The notes under the pieces: generated by a model
The model's database searches: none
Told to the model about the DNA's origin: nothing
The model's input: the letters and a program-made list of their open reading frames with translations, nothing else
Source: Betaproteobacteria bacterium
Lineage (GTDB): Bacteria; Pseudomonadota; Gammaproteobacteria; Burkholderiales; Rhodocyclaceae
Length of the DNA stretch: 64,000 nt
Direction of reading: 5' to 3'
NCBI GenBank assembly: GCA_009777245.1
Contig: WRMF01000010.1
Coordinates: forward strand, 1-64,000
Program-made: the position numbers and the translations under genes
Shown here: positions 1 to 8,900 of the stretch, in pieces
Numbering within the stretch: position 1 is the stretch's first letter
How the letters are laid out: each line of letters begins with the position of its first letter

Positions 1-99
1 CAGGATGATGTAAAGAGCCGAGGCGGCAAGGACAGAGATCAGGATGACCCCTATCAGGGTTTGTTGCGCCAGAGGAAAGCGTTGTATTTTGGTCAACAT
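1..99 (-). CDS. N-terminal fragment of a membrane protein (runs off window)
   Basis: Only the first 33 codons are in the window, read leftward from an ATG at 99-97. They encode a short basic head (MLTKIQRFPLAQQ) followed by an uninterrupted hydrophobic stretch, which is a signal anchor or first transmembrane helix. A G-rich stretch upstream could serve as a weak ribosome binding site. A cytoplasmic head then a helix is common in chemoreceptors, sensor kinases and diguanylate cyclases, but nothing diagnostic of a family is visible. It was too short for the ORF track. Confidence 0.5.
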   Translation of the reverse strand, partial: MLTKIQRFPLAQQTLIGVILISVLAASALYIIL

Positions 100-729
100 T
101 TTGATACCCCATCAAGGCGACTGTCAGAGGTCTTGCTCCCATATCGTTTGTTTACCGGAGCAATCGTTACGGGAACTACTTTGAGAAAGCGGAAAACGCG
201 AAGGTAAACGCCAAAAGCCGCGCCAAACTCGGGTTTGGGCGGATTGACCGGACGATAGCTTGTGTGTGTGGTGTGTGTGCAAGAAACAGGCCAGCGCCAG
301 TCTTGGCAAAGACTTTCCTGACGATATTTCCTGCCAGTATCGCGTTCATTTGCATTTACCTGTTACGGGTTACAGCTCACACATCAATGCTTCGACAGTA
401 ACCCAAATACCAATCAAGCGCAAGCGTTATGGTAAAGATTGCGCCTTAAAAAACCCCAGTCTGATAATTATGGACGCGCTGATTTATTCAGAAAACCAAG
501 CCACCGACCAACCGAACTCATTGTTTTGTAAGGGGTAGTTTTTTGACAAGGTGAATAAATCAGCGTTTCCTTATAGTCGCGTAGAAAACGCCATAAATAC
601 AACAGCAGAAACGGCATGATTAATGCTTCTATTATTTTAAGCCTAAAGAATCGGCAGTTTTTTCCGATAGTACACTTGCAGGGCGGAGCTTCAATCCGAT
701 TCCCGCCTGTTTTGACGAAGGAGAGCATC
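100..729. other. Intergenic region, no convincing gene
   Basis: This lies between the leftward partial gene and DUF3567. The ORFs called here (124-309, 260-538, 468-770) have no recognisable composition or family and overlap each other, so I treat them as chance. A short TG-rich microsatellite sits near 258-280. The stretch near 570-620 loosely resembles ends of the MITE family found elsewhere in the window. No clear promoter was identified. Confidence 0.5.
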
Positions 730-966
730 ATGAACGTCGTATATGACAGTCCGCAATACTCGGTCTTCACCTATCCGCAGCAGGAAGGGTTTGAACTGTT
801 GGACAAGGACGCCATGCGTATGCTGTTCCTGCAAGGGCCTTTTGCCAGCCACTTCCGCTCCGCGATCAACGGCATCCCGGAAAACGAGCGCACGATAGAA
901 ACCATTGACGCCTTTCTTGAGAACTACTGCATGGACGGCGCGGCGCAACCCATAGTGATACATTGA
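730..966 (+). CDS. DUF3567 family protein
   Basis: A 78-residue protein. The start at 730 is chosen over the ORF-track start at 616 because GAAGGAGAGCATC immediately precedes it and the family begins close to this methionine. The layout matches DUF3567: an N-terminal strand region (MNVVYDSPQYSVF), a central 'GFELLDKDAMRMLFLQG' segment, a helical middle, and a C-terminal 'QPIVIH' close to the family ending. Its function is unknown. I know the family mainly from betaproteobacteria, so it is useful for placing the organism. It is convergent with pepN, with only 8 bp between the stops. Confidence 0.85.
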   Translation: MNVVYDSPQYSVFTYPQQEGFELLDKDAMRMLFLQGPFASHFRSAINGIPENERTIETIDAFLENYCMDGAAQPIVIH

Positions 967-974
967 GCGGATAG

Positions 975-3608
975 CTACGCCCGCCCCAGCATTCTGGCGA
1001 GGACTTCGTAGACATCCGCCGACAAGTCAGGCGATAGGGCGTTTTCCAACGCAATGCGCGCGTGTTCCCGCCGGATTGGGTCAAACTTTTTCCAATGGTC
1101 AAAAGCGCGGGCAATGCGAGCCGCCAACTGGGGATTTTGCCCATCCAGCGCGAGAATTTCCGCGATCATGAAGCGATAGCCCGCGCCGCAGGCAGAGTGA
1201 AAATGAGGCAGATTCGCGCCGAAAGTACGAAAGAGGGCGTAAATTTTGTTGGGGTTGTTTCGCTCAAAAGCCGGATGCAGGGTCAGATTCCTGACCACGG
1301 CAAGCGTATCAGGGCGGCGGCCTGACGCCTGCGCCGCCAGCCATTTGTCCAGAGCCAGCGGCTCATGCTGCCAGTATTCGTAAAATACCGCCAGCGCCTC
1401 TTCCCGTTCCGGGCAAACTTCAGTCTTGACATAAGCCAGGGCGGCAAGGGCGGCAAAACAATCAGTCATGTTGTCCGCCTCCCGATATTGCCGGAGGGCA
1501 AGTTGCCGGTAGTCGGGTTTCTCCAGTTCCAGGAGATAGGCAAGACAGATATTCCGCAAGGCTCGCCGCCCGGCTTCAGCCGCCGTGAATTGATAGCTCC
1601 CGCCGGGTTTAAGGTCATGATAAAGCGCCAGCAACTCCGCTTCCAGATGTTCTGCCAGCGCGTAACGCAGGCTATCTCGCGTAGTACGGAGCGCATCCGG
1701 GTCAATTTCTCCTTCCCGCGCCAACATTTCAGCGAGCACGATCTCAGCGGGCAAGGTCATGATTTCCGCCACGAAAGCATTGCTCCGCTCATGCCGCCGT
1801 TCCAGTAATGTCTTCAGTATCTTCGCAAAATCAGCGGATTCGTCCGCGCCGCAAATGCGTTTCTCCCGTATCGCCGCCAGAATCAGGTCGCAGGCAAGCC
1901 GCTGGCCAGCGTTCCAGGCGGCGAACGGATCGCTCTCGTATGCTGCCAGCAAGCCAAGCTCATTGGGCGTGTAGGCATAATCCAGTATCACCGGCGCGGA
2001 AAAATCACGCAACAGGGAAGGGACAGGCTTTTTGTCTATTGCGTCAAAGGTAAATTCCTGTTTTGCCTGATCAACGATCAGGGCGCGCGCCGAGCCGGGT
2101 CTTTCCACGCCCGTGTCGTCAAACAGCGCGACATTTAGCGGCAGCAGACAGGGGGGCGCATTCCCTTGTATTTCCACAGCTTTCGGGTTGGTCTGCTCGA
2201 CTGCAAGCGTATAGCGGCGCGTTTGCGGGTCAAACTTTTCCCGCACGGAAAGGCGCGGCGTGCCGGGCGTCGAATACCAATTCAGGAAAGCGCCCATGAG
2301 ATTAAAGCCGGAGACATCCGCCATTGCCGCCACAAAATCCTCGCAGGTTGCGGCTCCTCCGTCGTGCCTGGAAAGATATTCGGCAAGTCCGGCGCGAAAG
2401 TTATCCCTGCCAATCAGGGTTTCTATCATCCGCACGACTTCCGCGCCTTTTTCATACACTGTCGCCGTATAAAAATTGTTGATTTCCATATAGGAATCAG
2501 GGCGCACCGGATGCGCCATCGGCCCTGCGTCCTCCGGAAACTGCGCGGCGAACAAGCCTCTGACCTCACGGATACGGGCAATCCTGGAATCATGCGTATC
2601 CGCGCCGAATTTCTGGTCTCGAAATACGGTCAGTCCTTCCTTCAACGACAACTGAAACCAATCCCGGCAAGTCACCCTGTTGCCGGTCCAGTTGTGGAAG
2701 TATTCATGCGCCACAACCCGGTCAATCCCTTCAAAATCCTGGTCTGTCGCAACTTCAGGTTTTGCCAGCACGTATTTTGCGTTGAAGATGTTGAGTCCCT
2801 TGTTTTCCATGGCTCCCATGTTGAAATCGCTTACCGCGACAATCATGTAACGATCAAGATCGCATTCCAGACCAAATCGCTCCTCGTCCCAGCGCATCGC
2901 CTTCCTTAACGCAAGCATGGCATGTCCGCACTGGTCGAGACGCCCCGGCTCCACGTAGATGGCAAGGTCTACCTTGCAACCGCCTGCGGTCATGAAACTA
3001 TCCTCCAGGACATCCAGCCGGGCGGCGACCAGCGCGAACAGGTAACAGGGTTTTCTGAACGGATCGCGCCAGACGGCGTAATGGCGGCCTTCTCCCTCCT
3101 CGCCGCTCTCAATCAGATTGCCGTTGGACAGGAGCACAGGAAAAGCCTGTTTGTCGGCGCGGATCGTCACCATAAAGCGGGTCATCACATCAGGCCGGTC
3201 GGGAAACCAGGTAATCCGCCGGAAGCCTTCGGCTTCGCATTGGGTGAAATAGCCGTTTTGCGAACGATACAGGCCGGAGAGACTGGTATTTTTGTCGGGA
3301 TGAACCTTGACCAATGTGTTCAGGGTAAACCGGCCTGGCAATCCAGAGAGTTCGCGGCCTTTTGCCGTTTCCGCAAAGTTTGTTGCGCCACCCTCAACAG
3401 TAAAGCGAAGCGTCTCCAATGATTCGCCGTGAATCAGCATCCGCCCGCCTTCTCCTTCATGGGCGGGATTTGCCTGAAAGATGATTTTTGCCGCGACGAA
3501 TGCGACGATCTCCCCTTCTTCCTCCCGAAAATCCACATCCAGCGTGATGGATTCGGCAAGATAGGCAGGCGGCGCGTAGTCCTTGCGGTAAATGGTTGCA
3601 GCAGTCAT
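975..3608 (-). CDS. pepN: Aminopeptidase N (M1 family zinc metallopeptidase)
   Basis: An 877-residue cytosolic aminopeptidase that removes N-terminal residues from peptides; E. coli PepN has 870. The exopeptidase motif GAMEN is near residue 263. The zinc site HEYFHNWTGNR is near 297, with the third ligand Glu in the downstream 'LKEGLT'. These positions agree with E. coli PepN. The ORF track begins at 3695, but those extra codons run into a MITE, and the family start 'MTAATIYRKDYAPP' corresponds to the ATG at 3608. A ribosome binding site is weak there (GAGAACCTCTGT). The MITE lies 32 bp upstream of this start, so it may have displaced or supplied the promoter. The C-terminal M1 helical region is intact. 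Confidence 0.95.
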   Translation of the reverse strand: MTAATIYRKDYAPPAYLAESITLDVDFREEEGEIVAFVAAKIIFQANPAHEGEGGRMLIHGESLETLRFTVEGGATNFAETAKGRELSGLPGRFTLNTLVKVHPDKNTSLSGLYRSQNGYFTQCEAEGFRRITWFPDRPDVMTRFMVTIRADKQAFPVLLSNGNLIESGEEGEGRHYAVWRDPFRKPCYLFALVAARLDVLEDSFMTAGGCKVDLAIYVEPGRLDQCGHAMLALRKAMRWDEERFGLECDLDRYMIVAVSDFNMGAMENKGLNIFNAKYVLAKPEVATDQDFEGIDRVVAHEYFHNWTGNRVTCRDWFQLSLKEGLTVFRDQKFGADTHDSRIARIREVRGLFAAQFPEDAGPMAHPVRPDSYMEINNFYTATVYEKGAEVVRMIETLIGRDNFRAGLAEYLSRHDGGAATCEDFVAAMADVSGFNLMGAFLNWYSTPGTPRLSVREKFDPQTRRYTLAVEQTNPKAVEIQGNAPPCLLPLNVALFDDTGVERPGSARALIVDQAKQEFTFDAIDKKPVPSLLRDFSAPVILDYAYTPNELGLLAAYESDPFAAWNAGQRLACDLILAAIREKRICGADESADFAKILKTLLERRHERSNAFVAEIMTLPAEIVLAEMLAREGEIDPDALRTTRDSLRYALAEHLEAELLALYHDLKPGGSYQFTAAEAGRRALRNICLAYLLELEKPDYRQLALRQYREADNMTDCFAALAALAYVKTEVCPEREEALAVFYEYWQHEPLALDKWLAAQASGRRPDTLAVVRNLTLHPAFERNNPNKIYALFRTFGANLPHFHSACGAGYRFMIAEILALDGQNPQLAARIARAFDHWKKFDPIRREHARIALENALSPDLSADVYEVLARMLGRA

Positions 3609-3640
3609 ACAGAGGTTCTCGTAATTAAAAAACCATGCGC

Positions 3641-3792
3641 TATAGCGGTTTCGATTCAAGCGAGCACGCTTTTTCTCCAAGGATAAAGCCGTCACGGTTA
3701 GCGCTTCTCCCTGAGCCTTCTCTTATTCACAGCGCAACCAAAGGCAGGGAGAGGGTTCGTAAAATATACTCGCTTTAGTCGAAACCGCTATA
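3641..3792. repeat. MITE-like element with 24-bp terminal inverted repeats
   Basis: TATAGCGGTTTCGATTCAAG at 3641 is mirrored by the complement of CTCGCTTTAGTCGAAACCGC ending at 3792. The two 24-bp ends differ at two positions. The 152-bp unit has no ORF of its own. TATA termini suggest insertion at TA, as for IS630/Tc1-type elements, but no longer target duplication is obvious. It lies just upstream of pepN. Related ends occur near 23745 and 34953. Confidence 0.7.
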
Positions 3793-3824
3793 TTTTGTAC
3801 GCAATGAGCCATTGACTGGCGCGA

Positions 3825-5057
3825 TCACGCCTTGATTCGCGCCATGGCTGCCTTGACGGCGCTCACCAGTCGTTCGAAGCTTTGCATGCTGGCTCTCGCA
3901 TCTTCCGACGCCGCACTACTCTCGTTGATCTCATGAACGATGTTTTCCATATGTTGATATATGTCCTCGACCACCTCTTTCATATCTTTCACAGCATTCC
4001 GCATATGGTCGCTCATCGCGCCTACGATGCCAGTTGATTGGGAATCGCTCTCCGCAAGCCTACGTATTTCTTCCGCCACCATCGCAAACCTGTGGTCATG
4101 CTCGTTGGCGCGAGTTGCTTCAATAGCCGCTTTCAGCGCCATCAGGTTCGTTTGATCCGCAATCTGGTGCGTCGTGGCGACCAGCGCTTCGAAAGCCATG
4201 ATTGACTTTTCTATTTGCGCGTAGACATGATTGAACGAATTTTGCATATCTTCTGTCAACTGATTGAAGGAGGCCACGATTATCCCCATCTCGTTGTCAC
4301 TCTGGTAATCAACCCTCGCACTCAAGTCGCGTTCCTGTTTTATCTTGGACATCGCATCAACTAACTGATTAATCGGCACAAAGACTACCTCCAGCAACCT
4401 GAGGAACAGCAAGGTAATTATCACAATGGCTGCGAATGACGTGACGGCCTGGAACGCGAGCGCCTTGTTTTGGGAAGCGATGGATGCGCGTAACAATGAC
4501 GTAGTAAAATTCTGGTTAATTTCCACCAGCTTTGTGACGTTATCCCGGATAACGCCGGTGCTGCCGCGCCCTGCCTCGATGGAGGCGGACATATCCCTGT
4601 ACATAACTGCGAGATTCTCCGGCGTTGGGTTGGCAAGCGCACGCTCCACCATATCGCTCTTGCCAGACAGCAACGGGTACCATGTATTCCAGTGCTGCCT
4701 GGTTTCATCCCAGATTCTCTGCGCTTCGGGGTTGCGTGTCATAACGTCATACGTCGCAAAAGCTTTTTCCGCGTTTTGGTTCGCTGTACGTTTCAAAGGA
4801 AGAATACGACGCAGCTCTGAAATCTGCTCGTCTTGCGCTAGTGCCTCCTTGGAGATAATTTCGTAGTATCGCAACACCATTTGGTTGACATTGCTCTCAA
4901 GGTTGGTGAGCGCCAGCACTTTCGGAAGCCTTTCTTCTCCAACCTCCTCCATGTTATTAGTTGTGATTTCCATATTGACGAGACCAATTAGTGAAATTGC
5001 CAACAGGGAAACCCATGACGTAGCCAGCGCCATGAGAAACAGATATTTAATTTTCAT
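3825..5057 (-). CDS. Short methyl-accepting chemotaxis-like protein
   Basis: A 410-residue inner-membrane protein. An N-terminal helix (about 5-28) is followed by a periplasmic four-helix-bundle-like sensor, a second helix (about 205-225) and a HAMP-like linker. The chemoreceptor hairpin tip 'IADQTNLMALKAAIEAT' is at about 295-312 and continues as 'FAMVAEEIRRLAE'. Normal receptors have a long N-terminal cytoplasmic helix before the tip. Here the tip follows the HAMP-like linker after only about 35 residues, and the tip itself is altered (Lys for Asn in 'ALNAAIEA', 'NEHDHRF' for 'GEQGRGF'). The track starts at a GTG (5075) without a ribosome binding site; I prefer the ATG at 5057, which has AGTGGA upstream. 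The family is clear, but ability to signal to CheA is doubtful. Confidence 0.75.
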   Translation of the reverse strand: MKIKYLFLMALATSWVSLLAISLIGLVNMEITTNNMEEVGEERLPKVLALTNLESNVNQMVLRYYEIISKEALAQDEQISELRRILPLKRTANQNAEKAFATYDVMTRNPEAQRIWDETRQHWNTWYPLLSGKSDMVERALANPTPENLAVMYRDMSASIEAGRGSTGVIRDNVTKLVEINQNFTTSLLRASIASQNKALAFQAVTSFAAIVIITLLFLRLLEVVFVPINQLVDAMSKIKQERDLSARVDYQSDNEMGIIVASFNQLTEDMQNSFNHVYAQIEKSIMAFEALVATTHQIADQTNLMALKAAIEATRANEHDHRFAMVAEEIRRLAESDSQSTGIVGAMSDHMRNAVKDMKEVVEDIYQHMENIVHEINESSAASEDARASMQSFERLVSAVKAAMARIKA

Positions 5058-5519
5058 GGCATTATCCACTTTCACAAAATAGTTTTAAAAGGCGCAAAAA
5101 ACGATGTCGGGAAATTTTGACCGGGCGAGATAACGGAAAAGACGACGACGCAAAAGCGGGCGCGGCGGAAAAGGAAGGCAAAGGTTTACCGGCAGGAAAA
5201 CGATTATCGCAATGTAATATGCCGATTACATAGCGGGTGGTGCGGGTAACTCTTTGATTACAAAAGATTTTTTGCGCAACATTGTCTCTGCCTCCAATAA
5301 TAATCCGGTAGAAATCACCGGACGCCCGTCTCCCTGCCTTCGCGGAAGTGACGGGCTAGCGCCTGCGCGGAATGTTACCATCTAGTCGCCATTTTATCAA
5401 AGTGGATTGTTGTATACCTTCCGCACATAAAAATTTTGGGGACAACCAATAAAAAAACAACATTCTTCATAAAATGGACGCAATGCTGTCAACAGTCAAT
5501 TGTATTTACCCCAAATGAT
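5058..5519. other. Intergenic region, no gene seen
   Basis: Upstream region of the chemoreceptor-like gene. It is AT-rich in the second half and contains no ORF with protein-like composition. It presumably carries that gene's leftward promoter, but no consensus pair stands out. The right boundary grades into the repeat-rich 3' flank of PilY1 copy A. Confidence 0.4.
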
Positions 5520-5593
5520 CGAACCGACGCTTAACGGGGAGCACGACAGGTTGATCAGAGGGGGCGCTTTGCTCCCACGCCCAATCAATCGTC

Positions 5594-5613
5594 ATTCCCG
5601 CGAAGGCGGGAAT
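5594..5613. repeat. dRS3-like 20-bp inverted repeat
   Basis: ATTCCCGCGAAGGCGGGAAT fits the neisserial dRS3 consensus ATTCCC-N8-GGGAAT. A second copy in reverse orientation lies at 5703-5722, so the pair brackets about 90 bp. Confidence 0.75.
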
Positions 5614-5702
5614 CCAGACAAGCCTTTCCGTTCCTCCGGCGTTTCCTTATGGGAATGCCGCTCCTGCCTTGGCAACTTGTCTTTGCTGCCACGCCGTACT
5701 GG

Positions 5703-5722
5703 ATTCCCGCCTTCGCGGGAAT
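5703..5722. repeat. dRS3-like 20-bp inverted repeat
   Basis: ATTCCCGCCTTCGCGGGAAT, the partner of the repeat at 5594 in inverted arrangement. The same pair recurs behind pilY1-B at 33429 and 33538. Confidence 0.75.
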
Positions 5723-5871
5723 GACTGTTGGGTTGTAGCCTGTGCGAAAGAACGTTTGCATCTGACAGTCGCGCTATTTACAGAAAGCACTATAGATGGC
5801 GCTTCTTTTCGCTGCTGAACGAATGTCCTTTTATTTGCACGAGCTACTATATAGGCCTTGACCAAGGCGGC

Positions 5872-5903
5872 AAAAAAACCGGGGCAGGTATTTCCTGCCC
5901 CGG
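5872..5903 (-). terminator. Rho-independent terminator of pilY1-A
   Basis: Read leftward: a 10-bp GC-rich stem (CCGGGGCAGG / CCTGCCCCGG) with a 5-nt loop, followed by seven T. It lies 31 bp past the pilY1-A stop. An identical structure follows pilY1-B. Confidence 0.9.
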
Positions 5904-5933
5904 CGTTCGCGTCCAGTCGCGTCAAGCGACGGC

Positions 5934-8900
5934 TTACCGCATCTGCCGCCAGGACAGGCGTCCGGCGCGACCGCTTGGGACAGTTCGTCCCGCAATATTG
6001 CTCAGGCGTTCATGTCTGCCGGAACCGTAGCGCGCTCCGTCAACCCTGTTGTAGGCAATCATGCTGGCGCCTTGGCTTCCTGAAGCTCCTGCGCTTTCCC
6101 TGATAAGAGACACGACGTACTTGCTGTCCCGACCTTCCTCGCCGCCGGATAACGCATTGTCGCGCCAGATATTGGATTCATTCTCGATTCTCCTGAATTG
6201 CGAGACCTTGATCCAGGTTCCTTGTTCGTAATTGAACTCGACGACTCCGCCCGCCACGTTGGAGCTACAGGCTTCGCCGCTAGGCAGGGTAACCGGCATG
6301 AAGAACTCTCTGGTTTGTGGAACAACCACCGTTCCCTGCGCGCGCGCCAGCGCAACCCCCATAGGATGGTCGGTCGTGCCAGTCAGGTCAATCACGTATC
6401 CGGCTTGGCTGGTATAGTCCACATTGGGGTTTCTGCTATCGCTCTTGTCCAGTTTCCATGCCTCCATAGCGCTCCAGTCTCCTTCATGCTCCTGGAAGTT
6501 ATCCTCGTCCGGGGAGTTCTCATCATACACCCGCACCTGCATCTCGCTGCGGCGGACAGGAAAGCCGCCGCTATTAACGGCTCTCCCGTTTGTGTCCAGA
6601 CGCACGCCGTAGATGGATTGCGTCTGCGTGTTTGTGACATCGCCATCTTCAAAGTACTTGCCCGTGCCCACGACGAGCTGATACCCCTGATCGCAATCTC
6701 TCATACTGCCGACGCACATTATGATGGGCGGCGCGGAGATGGATTGCGGGTTGTCGTCCGAATCCCGAGCCTCCAGCAACTTTTCCACACTATTATCGCG
6801 CAGATCGAATCTCCACAGATTTCCTTGCGCGTCCCCGGCGTAGGCGAGATCCATCAGGCCATTGCCATCCAAATCCAGAAGATAGGGAGATCCCAGGCCA
6901 TTACGATCACCGCCGCCCTGCACCGGGATGAAATCGAAACCGCTATAACCGGGGTTATTGCCTTGACCCCGCTCCAGCGGGACGATGAAGAGTCCGGCGC
7001 GCCCGGTTTCGCTGTTGTAGCCGTTGCCGAAGACTGCGGCAAAGCGGTGCCCGGAGCTTCCCGGCACCGCCACGATAACCGGGTCTATGTCTACCGGAGC
7101 GCCAAGGTCAGGATGGGTGAATTCCCAGAGCACATCGTTCGGCCCAATGGTGCTTGTTCCCACGTCTTCCACAACCAGCGCAAAGACCGCGCCGCGCTGT
7201 CCTGCGTATTGGTCAGAGGTCTTGCCGCGCCCGGTGGAGCCTACCAATACCGATTTCCATCCTCCATCCAGCCAGATGTCGCTCACCCACGGCGTTCCAT
7301 CCACATAGTACTGGTGCGCGTACCCCGGTTCGGTGAGCCGAACCAGTTGGTCCAGCAGAGCGCCCGGCACGTAAGCGAATAGCTCGCTTCCGGGTAGCAG
7401 TCCGGTTTGCGTATTGACATTCCCGCCCGCAAATGCGTGGAGCATACCGGCGTTAGCGGCCATGAAAACCAATTCCTGCCGCCCGTTGAGAGCGAAGTCG
7501 CGCATGCGATCCCGATACGCTCTAACCCGCGCCGCAGCGAGAAAAGAAGTCTCTGCGGGCGTGCAGGCTTCCGTTCTGGTAGAGGCGACGCCTCCCGGCT
7601 GGGGAACGAAGAGTCCGGCATTATCGCACTCATACCCGCCGTAGCCGTAGTCATTGTGCCTGTAATTGCCCAAAACGTAGGGCATGGGATTCACACTGTC
7701 GCCCAGCAAGGATCCCCTGTCGCGAAATGATCCGCCATTGGCAGCTTCCTTGTCCTGAATGCCTTTCACGTAATCGGCAACGTCATTGGGAACGGGGTTG
7801 TTGCCGCCGCCCGAGACGCTTTCAAAGGTAGCGCCCCGCCCGCCAGACCAGGTAATCACCCGTCGGCTGTTTGCGCCGCCCGGCGACCCTAACTGAGCGG
7901 TCAATCTTTCCGAGGCGCTCCACACGTTGCCTGCCAGCGGCATGCCGTAGTACCTCCTGCTTATGCAAAATCCGCGATCATACAACGCCTGTCCTATGCT
8001 CGCCTCGGAACAAACACTGTGGGCTGTCAGATCCCCCGTCCAGTCATCGGGACTGTAGCCGGAGATGTAGGCCAGGTCATTCTCTGAAACAGCCGAACTT
8101 TTGTTGCCTGCGCCTGCAAAGCTGCTCCGGCCATCCGTGCCGCCCATGGCGGAGAGCATCTCCCGCAAGGCGTCGGCAAATTCTTGCGCGTTCGTCGTGT
8201 CGAAAAAGTCGCCGCGCCCGGTAAGCCCTGCGTGGAACAGCTCGTCAACCTTGGTATTGTCGTTTGCGGACGCAGTCCAATGCCACGCTATCGGGGAGCC
8301 TGTCCATTCCCCTGTGGACCGATTCCAAACATTGGGGTTGGCAAGGTAAGATTTCAGCTCCGTGGCGGAAAGAGTGCCCTGCACGCCAAAACCGAGGGTG
8401 AAAGTCTGCATGTGCTGCCACCACGCCTCATTTTTTTTGTAGGTCGGCACCGGTTGCGACTTCCTCGCAAGATCGTTAAGCATGTCGGGGCCGGGCTTCA
8501 GGTCGTTCTTCCAGTAATACATGGCCCAGTCCCCCAAGAGGCCGCGCCATGTGGTGGCAAAAGGAGTTTGTGGCGTGTAACTCTGAAAGCCATCTATACC
8601 GGGGCCGGGCGTGCAGTCATGCGCTCCAACCTGACCGGCGGAACAACCGCTATTGGGAACCAGCTGATCGTAACCGTCTGTCATCAGGATCGTAAAGGAA
8701 CGGCGGCAAGTGGACATGTTTGCATTACCGCTCCCCGGATCGGTGGTTCTCATGGGGGGATAATCCATCCACGGACGATCAGTCCTGTAATACTCGCCCG
8801 CCGCTACCAGGGCAGATTTAAGAGGCGTATTGCTGGGAGCAGGCAGACCCAGCACCCAATCATAAAACCGCTTGACAAACCGTGTGTCCTGGCCGCCTGG

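Larger units (their letters stand above)
5520..5794. repeat. MITE copy in the 3' flank of pilY1-A (one end decayed)
   Basis: The right end, GACAGTCGCGCTATTTACAG through CACTATA at 5764-5794, matches the terminal repeat of the dispersed MITE family. The left end is degenerate (about 5520-5570). The interior carries two ATTCCC-N8-GGGAAT inverted repeats facing each other. The same element lies downstream of pilY1-B at 33357-33625, in inverted orientation. Confidence 0.65.

Noticed and set aside
260-538. 92-aa ORF near the left edge
   Set aside because: No ribosome binding site, no family resemblance, overlaps other chance ORFs, and begins in a TG-rich microsatellite.
5647-5925. 92-aa ORFs downstream of both pilY1-A and pilY1-B (also 33226-33504) with near-identical translation
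   Set aside because: They read through the transcription terminator hairpin and MITE/dRS3 repeats; the similarity reflects duplicated noncoding DNA.
6198-7382. 394-aa ORF and other long ORFs antisense to pilY1-A, pepN, guaA, parE and alpha-2-macroglobulin
   Set aside because: These are shadows of strongly coding genes on the opposite strand in GC-rich DNA.
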